Positions 53,744-62,762 of a DNA stretch of 64,000 nucleotides are shown piece after piece. The translations under genes were made by a program, and so were the position numbers. The first letter of the stretch is position 1, and each line of letters begins with the position of its first letter. Under the pieces are notes generated by a model. It saw only the letters and a program-made list of their open reading frames with translations. It did no database searches and was not told the origin of the DNA. Where the stretch lies: positions 1 through 64,000 of the forward strand of contig CAKPAG010000006.1 in NCBI GenBank assembly GCA_934132895.1, given 5' to 3'. Source of the stretch: an uncultured Clostridia bacterium. GTDB lineage: Bacteria; Bacillota; Clostridia; TANB77; CAG-465.

Positions 53744-53772
53744 ATTATATAATAAATCTTTTATTATATCAA
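53744..53772 (-). promoter_or_regulatory. promoter of pilin-like copy 3
   Basis: TTGATA (53767-53772), 17 nt, TATAAT (53744-53749), minus strand. Confidence 0.75.
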
Positions 53773-53933
53773 TAAATTTAGAATAATATTTTCAAACAAT
53801 CTTTTACTAGAAAAATAATGTCAAAATTTATACATTATTAGCGATTTAATTGAATATATTATACTAATGTTATATATTCCTTACTACAGGGATTTTTAAC
53901 CAATATATTAATATATAAAGGGGATGAAAAAAT

Positions 53934-54332
53934 TTGAAAGGAGTAAATATTAATCTAATACCTAAGTACATTTTAAAAGAATTAGCCGTCTTAGAAGAAG
54001 TATCTATGTTTATCTTACCAAATGGATACATTATAAACGGAAAATATTTAAATGACTGGGAAAGTACATTAAAAGATAAATTATATAAAATATATGAAAG
54101 ACATGGAGTATATGTAAACATTGAAATAACTACTTTTAGTTTAGCTAGTAAAAAAATAGAGCAAAAAAATTTAGTTATAGATGTTAAGCACCTTACCAAA
54201 CTTTTAATGAGCTACTTAGTAAAAAATATATCTGTCTCTATTATAATTAATAATTATCATAACAGATATGGTTATTTGATAATTCCTGGTGAACAATTCA
54301 AAAGAGATAAGGTGAATATTTATAATATGTAA
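53934..54332 (+). CDS. hypothetical protein, paralogue of the next gene
   Basis: A 132-residue protein with a TTG start and AAAGGGG 11 nt upstream. I do not recognise the family. It shares its layout with the 122-residue protein at 54454: an N-terminal LIPKYILKELAVL (LIPEELSKI in the next gene), a WESTLKDKLYKIYE segment (WETPLKDNLSSIYE) and a C-terminal strand region (VKNISVSIIIN, FSKTISLSVACG). Soluble alpha/beta protein. Divergent from the pilin cluster. Confidence 0.65.
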   Translation: MKGVNINLIPKYILKELAVLEEVSMFILPNGYIINGKYLNDWESTLKDKLYKIYERHGVYVNIEITTFSLASKKIEQKNLVIDVKHLTKLLMSYLVKNISVSIIINNYHNRYGYLIIPGEQFKRDKVNIYNM

Positions 54333-54360
54333 TATAATATAATAAAAACTAGAGTAAAAG

Positions 54361-54389
54361 TTGACATATTATGCAAAATGTGTTATATT
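54361..54389 (+). promoter_or_regulatory. promoter of the 122-aa gene
   Basis: TTGACA (54361-54366), 17 nt, TATATT (54384-54389), plus strand. Confidence 0.8.
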
Positions 54390-54453
54390 ATGTATACTAG
54401 TGAATTTATATATTATATATAAATAAATATAATTTTTTAAAGGAGGGCTAACT

Positions 54454-54822
54454 ATGCCAAACTATTTAATTCCTGAAGAACTTTCAAAAATTTCAACTAA
54501 TATGAAGTTTTTGCACACTTCTTCAAATGATCCCAAAGTTATCTTTTTAGCGCCCAGCAGTGAAAAATTCTTCCTGAACTTTCCTAAAGCTTGGGAAACA
54601 CCACTAAAAGATAATTTAAGCTCTATATACGAAGATGGAGCTAACAGATATTCTTTTACTATTTCAACTTATGACGGAGAAAAAATATCTTCCTATTCCT
54701 TAAACATGTTAGGTCTAGAGTTTAAAGATTACTTAGCAGGAATTTTAAAATTCTCTAAAACTATCTCTTTATCTGTAGCATGTGGAACCAAAGCTGCAAA
54801 TTATATAATTTGCAAAGCTTAG
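54454..54822 (+). CDS. hypothetical protein, paralogue of the previous gene
   Basis: A 122-residue protein with AAAGGAGG 7 nt before the ATG, its own promoter and a strong terminator. It shares the LIPEEL, WETPLKDNLSSIYE and KTISLSVACG positions with the gene at 53934, so the two arose by duplication. The family is not recognised. It lies convergent to rpoD. Confidence 0.7.
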   Translation: MPNYLIPEELSKISTNMKFLHTSSNDPKVIFLAPSSEKFFLNFPKAWETPLKDNLSSIYEDGANRYSFTISTYDGEKISSYSLNMLGLEFKDYLAGILKFSKTISLSVACGTKAANYIICKA

Positions 54823-54823
54823 A

Positions 54824-54866
54824 AAAACAACCGCTAGTTTTTAATTTTAACTAGCGGTTATCTTTT
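54824..54866. terminator. bidirectional terminator between the 122-aa gene and rpoD
   Basis: Perfect 11-bp stem AACCGCTAGTT / AACTAGCGGTT with a 9-nt loop; TATCTTTT on the plus side and TGTTTTTC on the minus side. Confidence 0.88.
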
Positions 54867-56250
54867 AGCTCTCACTATTCATAAAATCTTTAAGTCTTTT
54901 ACTTCTACTTGGATGCCTTAATTTTCTTAACGCCTTTGCTTCAATTTGTCTAATTCTCTCACGAGTAACCATAAATTCTTTTCCAACTTCTTCTAATGTT
55001 CTCATTCTTCCATCTTGAAGTCCAAATCTCAATTTCAAAACTTTTGCTTCTCTTGGAGTTAATGTTTGCATTACTTCTTCTATGTGTTCTCTTAAAAGTA
55101 CATCTGCAGCTTGTTCAGATGGTGATGGTGCATCGTCATCCGGTATAAAGTTTCCAAGATTACTTTCATCTTCTTCACCAACAGGAGTTTCTAAAGATAT
55201 TGGCTCTTGTGCAACTTTTAGAACTTCCCTTACTTTTTCAACTGGCATTTCAAGTTCTGCTGCAATTTCTTCTGGAGTTGGTTCTCTACCTAGAGTTTGA
55301 AGTAAATGTCTTGATGTTCTTATTAATTTATTAATTGTTTCAACCATATGAACTGGTATTCTAATTGTTCTTGCTTGGTCTGCAATAGCTCTTGTAATTG
55401 CTTGTCTTATCCACCATGTAGCATATGTACTAAATTTATATCCCTTAGACTGGTCAAATTTATCTACAGCTTTAATAAGTCCTAAATTACCTTCTTGAAT
55501 AAGATCAAGAAAATGCATTCCACGGCCAATATATTTTTTAGCTATACTTACAACAAGTCTTAAGTTCGATTCTATAAGTTGTTTTTTAGCTTCTGCGTCA
55601 CCATTTACCATTCTTTCAGCAAGTTCATTTTCTTGTTCATATGTTAAAAGAGGAATTTTTCCTATTTCTTTTAAAAACATCTTAACAGGGTCGTCAACAT
55701 TTATTGTGTCAACAAAGTCCATATTTTTAACATCATTTTCAAGTAAAATATCTTTTTCTATTTCTGTTATATCTTCAAGATTAGGTTCTATATCAAGTTC
55801 TGCCATGCTTGCCACATCTTCGTTTGGTAATTTATCAACATCTACGTCTTCATTATCTAAATCACCATTTTCTACTTCTTGAGGAAATTTAGCAAGTAAA
55901 TCCACATTTTGTTTTTTATTTTTTTCTTTTTCTTCATCAAGTATTATATTCAAATTTACCTTAGCTAGTTCATCATATATTTTAGAAGTTTGTTCTGGTG
56001 TAAAATTTTCATCATCAATAAACTTTACCATTTCTTTATATGTAACACTATTTTTTTCTAAAGCTTTTTTAACGAATTCTTTTACCTTTTCTTTTTGCTC
56101 TTTTGTAAATTTACTTTTTGCTTCTGTACTTTTTACAACTTTTTTTGTTACTTTAATGTCCTTTTCTTGAACATCTTTTTTAGCTTTTTTTTCTTTTTTA
56201 TCCTCACTAGCTTTAACTACTTCTTTTTTATCCTTTTTTTCCTTTTCCAT
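54865..56250 (-). CDS. rpoD: RNA polymerase primary sigma factor
   Basis: A 461-residue sigma-70. The N-terminal 100 residues are Lys-rich and variable, followed by region 1.2 (VKMFLKEIGKIPLLTYEQE), regions 2.1-2.4 (FSTYATWWIRQAITRAIADQ, ARTIRIPVHMVETINKL), region 3 and region 4.2 (TLEEVGKEFMVTRERIRQIE). It directs housekeeping transcription, and agrees with the TTGACA/TATAAT promoters seen throughout. It is 36 nt after dnaG, the classical macromolecular-synthesis operon order. Confidence 0.97.
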   Translation of the reverse strand: MEKEKKDKKEVVKASEDKKEKKAKKDVQEKDIKVTKKVVKSTEAKSKFTKEQKEKVKEFVKKALEKNSVTYKEMVKFIDDENFTPEQTSKIYDELAKVNLNIILDEEKEKNKKQNVDLLAKFPQEVENGDLDNEDVDVDKLPNEDVASMAELDIEPNLEDITEIEKDILLENDVKNMDFVDTINVDDPVKMFLKEIGKIPLLTYEQENELAERMVNGDAEAKKQLIESNLRLVVSIAKKYIGRGMHFLDLIQEGNLGLIKAVDKFDQSKGYKFSTYATWWIRQAITRAIADQARTIRIPVHMVETINKLIRTSRHLLQTLGREPTPEEIAAELEMPVEKVREVLKVAQEPISLETPVGEEDESNLGNFIPDDDAPSPSEQAADVLLREHIEEVMQTLTPREAKVLKLRFGLQDGRMRTLEEVGKEFMVTRERIRQIEAKALRKLRHPSRSKRLKDFMNSES

Positions 56251-56286
56251 TTAAAATCTCCTTTAATATTTACAATTTTAAAATTA

Positions 56287-58098
56287 TTATTTTTTTAATT
56301 TAGATATCTCTAAAATAATTTGGTTAAGTTCAAGTTGCAAAATTTCTCGTTCATCTTTTGAAATATCTTGATCTAATCTTTTAAAGATTTCATCTCTTCT
56401 TAAATATAGTTTTTCCTTTTGCTTTACTTTTAATACATCACTTAACAGTTTTTCTTTATCTGCTCCAGAAATATCCAAATACATTATATCTGTAATTTCT
56501 TTCATAAGCTCATTATCTTTTACTTTAGTTAAAATATCTACTTTATTTATATCATACTCTTTAGATAAGTTCAACAAAAACTCATATACCTTTTTTACAT
56601 TTTCATCATGAATATCATCAATTGTTATTTGTTCTATAATATCTTTTTGAATTTTTTTATCTTTACTAAGTAGCAAGGCCATAATATATTGCTCTTGTCT
56701 TTTTTTTATATCAGTTACCATTTGCATTTTTCTATTTATGCTTTGTACATCTATTACTACTTGATTTCCTTCTACTTTTTTTATTCTTTTTTCAACTTCC
56801 TGTAAAATAGGTCCTGTTCCCATATTATATTTTTTAGCAATCTTATCTATATACACTTCTCTTTCAATTGTATTGTCAATTCTTGCTAAAATATTAGCAG
56901 CTTGAGTTAAGAAATTTATTTTTGAATCTATATCATTTTCATTTAAGTCTTTTTCTAATTTTGAAATCTTAAATTCTACAAGTGAAATACTATTATCTAT
57001 ACAATTTTTAAATCTTTCTTTTCCATATTTATTTATATATTCATCCGGATCTTTTACATCTTGTCTGTCTAGTATTAAAACTTTTACTTTAAGTCCTTTA
57101 GAAACTAATATATCTAGCCCTCTTAAAGTTGCCGCTTGTCCAGCACCATCTTGATCATACCCTATAATTACATTATCTGTATATTTTTTTATAAGGCGAG
57201 CTTGATTTTCTGTAAGAGCTGTACCTAATGATGCAACTGCATTTGTAAATCCAGATTTTTGAAGAGCTATTGCATCCATATAACCTTCAACGATTATAAT
57301 ATTATCTAGTTTTTCTCTTTTGGCAAAATTTAAAGCATACAAATTTTTTCCTTTAAAATATATATCGTTTTCAGGTGAATTTACATACTTTGGTAAAGAA
57401 TTATCTAAAACTCTTCCTCCAAATGCAATTATTCTATCTCTTACATCAAATATAGGGAACATCAATCTGTTAAAGAATCTATCATATATTTTTCCACGTT
57501 CATTTTTTAATATTATTCCTGTTTTAAATATTTCTTCATCCTTAAATCCTAAACTTTTCAAATGTTCATAAAGTGGTACTCTTCCTGTTGCATAGCCTAT
57601 ACCAAATTTCTTTAAAGTATTTATATCAAATTGTCTTTTTTTAACATAATCTTTTACTCTACTTGATTTAGAGTTTAATTCTTCTACTAAATTATTATGA
57701 TAATATATACCTACTTCTTTATTTATTTTAAACAGTGTTTCTTTTAAGTCTTTTCTATTTTCGTTAATTTTATTTGCACCTTTATATGATGATTTTACCT
57801 CATATCTTTCAAGGTCAATATGTGCTCTTTCTGCTAAATATTCTACACTATCCCAAAAGTCAAGGTTTTCAATTTTCATAATAAATGATATAACATTTCC
57901 ACCCTCACTACATCCAAAGCATTTGAATATTTGCTTATCCATAGACACACAAAAAGAAGGTGTCTTTTCTCTATGAAAAGGGCAAAGTCCCATGAAGTTT
58001 CTGCCACTTTTTCTAAGAGCAACATATTCAGATATAACATCTACGATATCATTTTGTGATATTACTTCTTCGATTAAATCTTCTGAATAATATGCCAA
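56287..58098 (-). CDS. dnaG: DNA primase
   Basis: A 603-residue primase with a TTG start (58098) after GGAAGGTGG. The zinc-binding domain uses CPFHREKTPSF and KCFGCSEGG. The TOPRIM core shows IIIVEGYMDAIALQKSG and IIGYDQDGAGQAATLRGLDI. The C-terminal helicase-binding domain is helical. It makes RNA primers for replication, together with DnaB. First gene of the dnaG-rpoD unit. Confidence 0.96.
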   Translation of the reverse strand: MAYYSEDLIEEVISQNDIVDVISEYVALRKSGRNFMGLCPFHREKTPSFCVSMDKQIFKCFGCSEGGNVISFIMKIENLDFWDSVEYLAERAHIDLERYEVKSSYKGANKINENRKDLKETLFKINKEVGIYYHNNLVEELNSKSSRVKDYVKKRQFDINTLKKFGIGYATGRVPLYEHLKSLGFKDEEIFKTGIILKNERGKIYDRFFNRLMFPIFDVRDRIIAFGGRVLDNSLPKYVNSPENDIYFKGKNLYALNFAKREKLDNIIIVEGYMDAIALQKSGFTNAVASLGTALTENQARLIKKYTDNVIIGYDQDGAGQAATLRGLDILVSKGLKVKVLILDRQDVKDPDEYINKYGKERFKNCIDNSISLVEFKISKLEKDLNENDIDSKINFLTQAANILARIDNTIEREVYIDKIAKKYNMGTGPILQEVEKRIKKVEGNQVVIDVQSINRKMQMVTDIKKRQEQYIMALLLSKDKKIQKDIIEQITIDDIHDENVKKVYEFLLNLSKEYDINKVDILTKVKDNELMKEITDIMYLDISGADKEKLLSDVLKVKQKEKLYLRRDEIFKRLDQDISKDEREILQLELNQIILEISKLKK

Positions 58099-58165
58099 TT
58101 TAAATCCACCTTCCTTATATTTATTTTTATATTTTACATTTTAATATAGTAATTCTTACTTAAAC

Positions 58166-59428
58166 TTATGCAACTAACATTTTTATTCTTTCTTCTCTAT
58201 TTAAATATATATTTGAAGTATTAACAATAGCTACTAAAATACTAAGCACAGTAAATACTGGTGAAAAATAATATATATTTAAATCAAATACTGAAACCAT
58301 AACAAAAAGTACCATTAAAATTAATTTCATAAGTGTTGATTTAGTATCATATCTTCTATGCAAGAAAAATGCTAACGCTTCCATAAATAGTATGTATACA
58401 TACACACATAAATAAAATCTTGGAGCTGATAATAAATATACATTTGCTTTATTTATTAAACTTCTTGCAATATTTTTGATATTAAAATCTTTAGAGAATA
58501 CTTCTGAAATTTTTACATCTTCAATTTGAGATATAACGAAATTCAAATGTACATTATTTGAAAGTTTATCAAGTATTATTCTTCCCATAAAATTAATTAT
58601 TAATATCAAAACAATAGAAAGTAAAATTACTACTATTAGTTTGTTTATATTTATTCTTTCAATTTTATATAAGCTTTCACGTTTACTTTGAGTAAGTGAA
58701 GCCATAAATTTTTTAGGAAAATTAATATGTGTATTATCTAAATTATATGTTATAAATATTGTAAGTAAAATTATAACTATCCAAGCAACTACACTTATTC
58801 CAAGTAGTGTAGTAATACCTGCAAGTACTCCAAAAACTACAGTTTCAATTATATACTTATTTGTTTTTACTCCTTTTTGTTTTAATTCATCTATTAAAAT
58901 TTGAAGTATAAGTATTGAACTTAAGAAAAACATATTGAAAATCATAGCTGACACATATATTTCAGTATTTGCATTAACGTTTGGAAACATTGTATAAATA
59001 AACATTCCAAATACAGATAATATGTCACTCTTTGATACATTGAATATTATTTTTTTAATAATAAAAGCAGTTATAATTGAAACAGATATATGAAAAATCA
59101 TTTTACTATCTGAAAAACTTGGCATTGCACTTTTAATTGAAAACAGACTAGTGCCAAGTAATACTAAAATTATATAAATATATCTATATATAAAAGACAA
59201 TTTTCTTTTTACGTGCTTTTTATATAACTTATCTTTTATATACATATATATAAAAGTAAATAAAATGACCGCAAAAACAAATCCAACCTTTAAAAGGAGA
59301 GATGTTGAAGTAGTACCAACATCTCTACCTCCATTAAACAAGTTAGATATATTTAAGAAACTTAAAAATATAATAAATATTACAAATATTACTACAATTA
59401 TACTACGTGAAATTCTACTTATATTCAT
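58166..59428 (-). CDS. polytopic membrane protein, unknown function
   Basis: A 420-residue protein with about eleven hydrophobic segments, an uncleaved first helix (residues 9-31) and a soluble loop near 330-355. The MFPNVNANTEIYVSAM segment and overall pattern recall GT-C type membrane proteins or O-antigen-ligase-like proteins, but I see no diagnostic motif (no clear DD/DE loop). It lies directly downstream of a sugar-nucleotidyltransferase-like gene (43 nt), which would fit cell-envelope glycan work. The identity remains open. Confidence 0.65.
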   Translation of the reverse strand: MNISRISRSIIVVIFVIFIIFLSFLNISNLFNGGRDVGTTSTSLLLKVGFVFAVILFTFIYMYIKDKLYKKHVKRKLSFIYRYIYIILVLLGTSLFSIKSAMPSFSDSKMIFHISVSIITAFIIKKIIFNVSKSDILSVFGMFIYTMFPNVNANTEIYVSAMIFNMFFLSSILILQILIDELKQKGVKTNKYIIETVVFGVLAGITTLLGISVVAWIVIILLTIFITYNLDNTHINFPKKFMASLTQSKRESLYKIERININKLIVVILLSIVLILIINFMGRIILDKLSNNVHLNFVISQIEDVKISEVFSKDFNIKNIARSLINKANVYLLSAPRFYLCVYVYILFMEALAFFLHRRYDTKSTLMKLILMVLFVMVSVFDLNIYYFSPVFTVLSILVAIVNTSNIYLNREERIKMLVA

Positions 59429-59471
59429 ATTTTTCCCTACTTTTTATATGCTTGCTACATATATCAACCAA

Positions 59472-60206
59472 TTATTTACTATATAACTCATTAACTAAAG
59501 CTAATGCATCATGTGTTCCAACATCATAACATTCACCTTCAAATGCATATGCATATGTTGGCATTTTTTTATACATATATGCTACTAGATTTCCTGGTGC
59601 ATCACATGAATTACCTTCTTCAAGATATTTTTTTATTTCAGGTAACACTTCTCTAGGATAAATATATTCAGCATAAACAGCATATTTACTTTTTGGTTCA
59701 GCAGGCTTTTCTTCAAAGTCTGTTATTCTCATATCTTCATCAAGTTTAGCAACGCCAACTCTTTTTAAAAGATTGATATCGCTTTCTTCTCTTACACAAA
59801 CAGATGGTGCATTTTTTGTTTTATAAAAATTAAAGAAGTCTATTAATTTAAAATCAAATAAATTATCTGTTGCAAGTACTAAAATATCATCATCTATTTT
59901 AGCATTTTCAATTGTAAATTCAATATCACCAATAGCTCCTAATCTATCATCATTATTTGTAGTTCCATCATTAAACACTGTTATATGTTTAACATTTCCC
60001 TTTTCTTTTGCCCATTTTTCAAAATGTGGTGTATATTTTGCATTAGTAACTAAATATATTTCATCTATTTCATCTATCTCATTTACTTTATCTAAAGTAT
60101 AGTCAAGAATAGCTCTTCCTCCAACTTCAAGTAAAGCTTTTGGAAAATTTTCAGTGAGTGGAAATAATCTAGTTGCATATCCAGCACATAATAAAATACA
60201 TTTCAT
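59472..60206 (-). CDS. NTP-transferase family sugar nucleotidyltransferase
   Basis: A 244-residue protein with the nucleotide-binding start ILLCAGYATRLFPLTENFPK (GxxTRLxPLTxxxPK-like), LLEVGGRAILDYTLDKV, LVLATDNLFDF with the metal Asp, and a late DFEEKPAEPKSKYAVYAEYI. This fits the glucose-1-phosphate thymidylyl/uridylyltransferase group, which makes NDP-sugars for envelope glycans. The exact sugar cannot be told. Own consensus promoter; likely co-transcribed with the membrane protein downstream. Confidence 0.85.
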   Translation of the reverse strand: MKCILLCAGYATRLFPLTENFPKALLEVGGRAILDYTLDKVNEIDEIDEIYLVTNAKYTPHFEKWAKEKGNVKHITVFNDGTTNNDDRLGAIGDIEFTIENAKIDDDILVLATDNLFDFKLIDFFNFYKTKNAPSVCVREESDINLLKRVGVAKLDEDMRITDFEEKPAEPKSKYAVYAEYIYPREVLPEIKKYLEEGNSCDAPGNLVAYMYKKMPTYAYAFEGECYDVGTHDALALVNELYSK

Positions 60207-60267
60207 ATAATTCTCTCCTTTTTAAAAATATAATATCTACTAATATATAATATATAGATATGTAGAC

Positions 60268-60296
60268 ATTATAACACATAAAGCTACAAATTTCAA
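60268..60296 (-). promoter_or_regulatory. promoter of the nucleotidyltransferase
   Basis: TTGAAA (60291-60296), 17 nt, TATAAT (60268-60273), minus strand. Confidence 0.78.
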
Positions 60297-60347
60297 TACC
60301 TATTTTTGGTATAGGAATCTGTAATTTATAGTTAAATATATAATTAG

Positions 60348-60384
60348 AAAAACCCGTTACGTTATATATCAGTAGCGGGCTTTT
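60348..60384 (-). terminator. terminator after the FW..EW gene
   Basis: Minus-strand hairpin AAGCCCGCTAC / GTAACGGGTT with an 11-nt loop and one mismatch, followed by TTTCTAATT. Confidence 0.7.
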
Positions 60385-60405
60385 ACACTTTATTATTTAG
60401 CAATA

Positions 60406-61320
60406 TTAAATTGCTTCTAAATCATTTAATTTTTCTTCAAATTCAGAAATTCTTTTTTCTGTTTCATATTGCTCAATTCTATTTAGAGCATATAGATATT
60501 TTCTTTCTTGTGAAAGTAATGATTGATACTCTTCGTTCCAATCTTCATGGCTTCTAAGAGAAGCATGTACATCATTTAATTTTTCTTCAAGTACAAGTTT
60601 TATTGGATCCATAATGTCTTTGTTTTTATCAAATTTTATACCATTGTCAACCATATGAGTTATAACTTCTGCAAAAAGTCTTTCGCCTTGAGTATTTACA
60701 CCTTGATCAGCATTATCATATAATATATCTACAACTTTATTAACTTTTTCCATACCCATTTTTTCAAATAGAGTATCTACCCTTGAGTCAATAAATTGAC
60801 CATTCTCTCCAAATACTTCTTGTCCTTTTATAAACAAGTCTACATTGTTTTGTACTATTCTAGCTTGTTCTATTGGTAATTCTTCAGTAGCGAATTTTAA
60901 CGCATGTCTGTCATAGTATTTTCTAAAAGCACTATTACACATTTCTTGCTCTTCAGTATATGGTTTAAAAAATTGTGCATAATCTCTTAATATTTCATGT
61001 TGAGTTTTATCTCCACTAACATTTTGTCTTAAATCTTCAATATTTTCTCCAAAATATGCTACCACTTTATTATCAATTGCATCTGGTTCATATTTGAAAA
61101 CAGGTTGATTTAATCCTTCATCAGCTTGCATTTGCATTTGTGGATCTAAATTTAAAGTTGCTTGCTCTTGAGAATCTAAATTAACCTCTTGTTGTTCTTG
61201 ATTTGCTTCTTCAAGCATTAAATAATCTTTCTTTAATCCAAATATTTTCATAAATCCATTTTTTACTGAATTTATATCTTCTAAAAACAATTTCCATTCA
61301 TTTTTCCAAAATTCAAACAT
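60406..61320 (-). CDS. hypothetical 304-residue protein with FW..EW motif
   Basis: Starts at ATG 61320 (AGAGGTG 5 nt upstream). I do not recognise the family. The first 25 residues (FEFWKNEWKLFLEDINSVKN) share a motif that occurs twice in the 91-residue protein upstream. A Gln/Glu-rich low-complexity stretch (residues 40-75) leads to a long helical domain with a C-terminal coiled coil (SEFEEKLNDLEAI). There is no signal peptide or membrane helix. Promoter TTGTAT-17-TATAAT with direct repeats of the WalR type upstream. Probably cytoplasmic. Confidence 0.68.
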   Translation of the reverse strand: MFEFWKNEWKLFLEDINSVKNGFMKIFGLKKDYLMLEEANQEQQEVNLDSQEQATLNLDPQMQMQADEGLNQPVFKYEPDAIDNKVVAYFGENIEDLRQNVSGDKTQHEILRDYAQFFKPYTEEQEMCNSAFRKYYDRHALKFATEELPIEQARIVQNNVDLFIKGQEVFGENGQFIDSRVDTLFEKMGMEKVNKVVDILYDNADQGVNTQGERLFAEVITHMVDNGIKFDKNKDIMDPIKLVLEEKLNDVHASLRSHEDWNEEYQSLLSQERKYLYALNRIEQYETEKRISEFEEKLNDLEAI

Positions 61321-61366
61321 ATAAACACCTCTTTTGTACAAATAATAACTCTATTATTTTAACAAT

Positions 61367-61433
61367 ATTATACAAAAAGCCAAAATAAAATACAATAGCA
61401 TTTTTATTATATTTTTATTACATTTTTATTACA
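61367..61433 (-). promoter_or_regulatory. promoter with TGTAAT direct repeats (WalR-like)
   Basis: TTGTAT (61390-61395), 17 nt, TATAAT (61367-61372). Upstream, TGTAAT-5 nt-TGTAAT-5 nt-TATAAT (61406-61433) repeats with an 11-bp period; the first two match the WalR/YycF consensus TGTWAH-N5-TGTWAH exactly. Confidence 0.6.
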
Positions 61434-61509
61434 ATATATGCTTTTATAGTTCTTTTTCTTTTAATATAGTCCCAATTTCAATTTGTATTTTACATAATTT
61501 TAATATATG

Positions 61510-61550
61510 GTAAAAAAAAGAAACATAAAATTTATGTCTCTTTTTTTATT
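61510..61550 (-). terminator. terminator after 91-aa gene
   Basis: Minus-strand stem AAAGAGACATAAA / TTTATGTTTCTTT (one G-U), then a run of T. Confidence 0.82.
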
Positions 61551-61551
61551 T

Positions 61552-61827
61552 CTATTTAAAAGTTACTGGTTGAGTTAAAAATTCTTTAGCGTTATTTAAA
61601 TCTTGTTTAAATAATGCCCATTCTCTTTGCCAGAATCCCATACTTTCATTACTATCTGCTTTTTGTTCTATTTCATCAGCAGTAGGTCTTAACATTTGCG
61701 CATTTTTACTTTGCCATGGAACAGTAATTTCTATTGGTTGTAAACAAAATTCGCCAAGTTCTTGCATATCTTTTAAAAACAAGTCCCATTCGTTTGCCCA
61801 AAATCCTTTTTTCTCCATAATATTCAC
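61552..61827 (-). CDS. hypothetical 91-residue protein with two FW..EW motifs
   Basis: Two copies of a short motif, GFWANEWDLFLKDMQELGEF near the start and GFWQREWALFKQDLNNAKEF near the end, each followed by a QP pair. The gene downstream (60406) starts with a third copy. I do not know the family; the motif looks like an amphipathic helix with conserved aromatic residues that could bind a shared partner. RBS AGAGGTG upstream. The promoter carries WalR-like direct repeats, like its neighbour, so the two are probably co-regulated. Confidence 0.68.
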   Translation of the reverse strand: MNIMEKKGFWANEWDLFLKDMQELGEFCLQPIEITVPWQSKNAQMLRPTADEIEQKADSNESMGFWQREWALFKQDLNNAKEFLTQPVTFK

Positions 61828-61876
61828 CTCTTTTGTTAAAATTACCTTTCTTACGAGTTAATTATATATAATAATT

Positions 61877-61950
61877 AGTATAAAATCAACTACAAAAAAA
61901 TAACATTTGTATTACATTTTAGTTACATTGATGTACAAATGCTATTTTGT
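61877..61950 (-). promoter_or_regulatory. promoter with TGTWAH repeats inside a large inverted repeat
   Basis: TATACT (61877-61882), 17 nt, TGTTAT (61900-61905) as -35. TGTAAC-5 nt-TGTAAT-5 nt-TGTTAT (61900-61927) has an 11-bp period and fits WalR boxes. The same stretch is the loop and arm of a hairpin AGCATTTGTA / TACAAATGTT followed by ATTTTTTT, which could also terminate the thioredoxin transcript. Confidence 0.55.
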
Positions 61951-61997
61951 AGTGTTTTACACTATATATATTTTTTTATTTTCTTTTTATTTTTTAT

Positions 61998-62309
61998 TTA
62001 TTTAATCTTTTCTTCTATAAACTCTATTAAGTCTTTTTTTGAAATACAACCTATTTGTTTATCTATAAACTTACCATCTTGGTATATATACAAACTAGGT
62101 ACTGTATCAACACCTAAGCTATTAACTATTTTTTTGTTTTCATCTACATCTATTTTTAATATGTTATATCCAGCTCTACTATTTGATAACTCTTCTAAAG
62201 TTTGGTCAAGTATTAAACAAGGTCCACACCAAGAAGCATAAAAATTAACTATATTAATTCCGCTACTTATCTCTTTTTCAAATTCTTGTTCCTTTATATG
62301 TTTTAACAT
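61998..62309 (-). CDS. thioredoxin family protein
   Basis: A 103-residue thioredoxin-fold protein with the active site ASWCGPCLILDQ, the cis-Pro in VDTVPSLYIYQDG, and the normal length. It reduces disulfides in the cytoplasm. It follows the rhodanese gene by 33 nt and may form a redox/sulfur pair with it. Confidence 0.92.
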   Translation of the reverse strand: MLKHIKEQEFEKEISSGINIVNFYASWCGPCLILDQTLEELSNSRAGYNILKIDVDENKKIVNSLGVDTVPSLYIYQDGKFIDKQIGCISKKDLIEFIEEKIK

Positions 62310-62342
62310 GCCTTTTTCACGTTCTCCTTCTATACAATTAAA

Positions 62343-62762
62343 TTAATTCTTTTTTTCACCATATTCTATTAATTCTCTATATGGAAACGTTGCTAAGGCA
62401 CCGTATTCCCATATGTATATATTGTTATATCCTAAAGAATTTAGTATTTGTATAGCGTTTTTACTACGTGAACCGCTGGCACAATATACCATTATATCTT
62501 TTCCTGTATCAAGCTCTGATATTCTTTTGCTTATCTCATCAACTGGAATATTTATAGCATTCTTTATATGCATAAAATCATACTCTGGCTTTGTTCTAAC
62601 ATCTATTAAATAAACATTATTTGTTTCTATCATATTTTTAGCTTGTTCAAAATTTACAAGATTATATGTACATCTATATGCATTTCTATTTCCTCTAAAA
62701 AACATATTATTTCTATTATTCATATTGTTTCCAAACAACATTTTTCTTATATTATCAAACAT
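62343..62762 (-). CDS. rhodanese-like domain protein
   Basis: A 139-residue protein with an Asn/Arg-rich N-terminus (FGNNMNNRNNMFFRGNRNAY) and one rhodanese domain: VYLIDVRTKPEYDFMHIKNA, INIPVDE and the active-site loop VYCASGSRSKNA with catalytic Cys. It probably carries persulfide sulfur. Its start codon lies inside a perfect inverted repeat. Likely co-transcribed with the downstream thioredoxin. Confidence 0.9.
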   Translation of the reverse strand: MFDNIRKMLFGNNMNNRNNMFFRGNRNAYRCTYNLVNFEQAKNMIETNNVYLIDVRTKPEYDFMHIKNAINIPVDEISKRISELDTGKDIMVYCASGSRSKNAIQILNSLGYNNIYIWEYGALATFPYRELIEYGEKKN

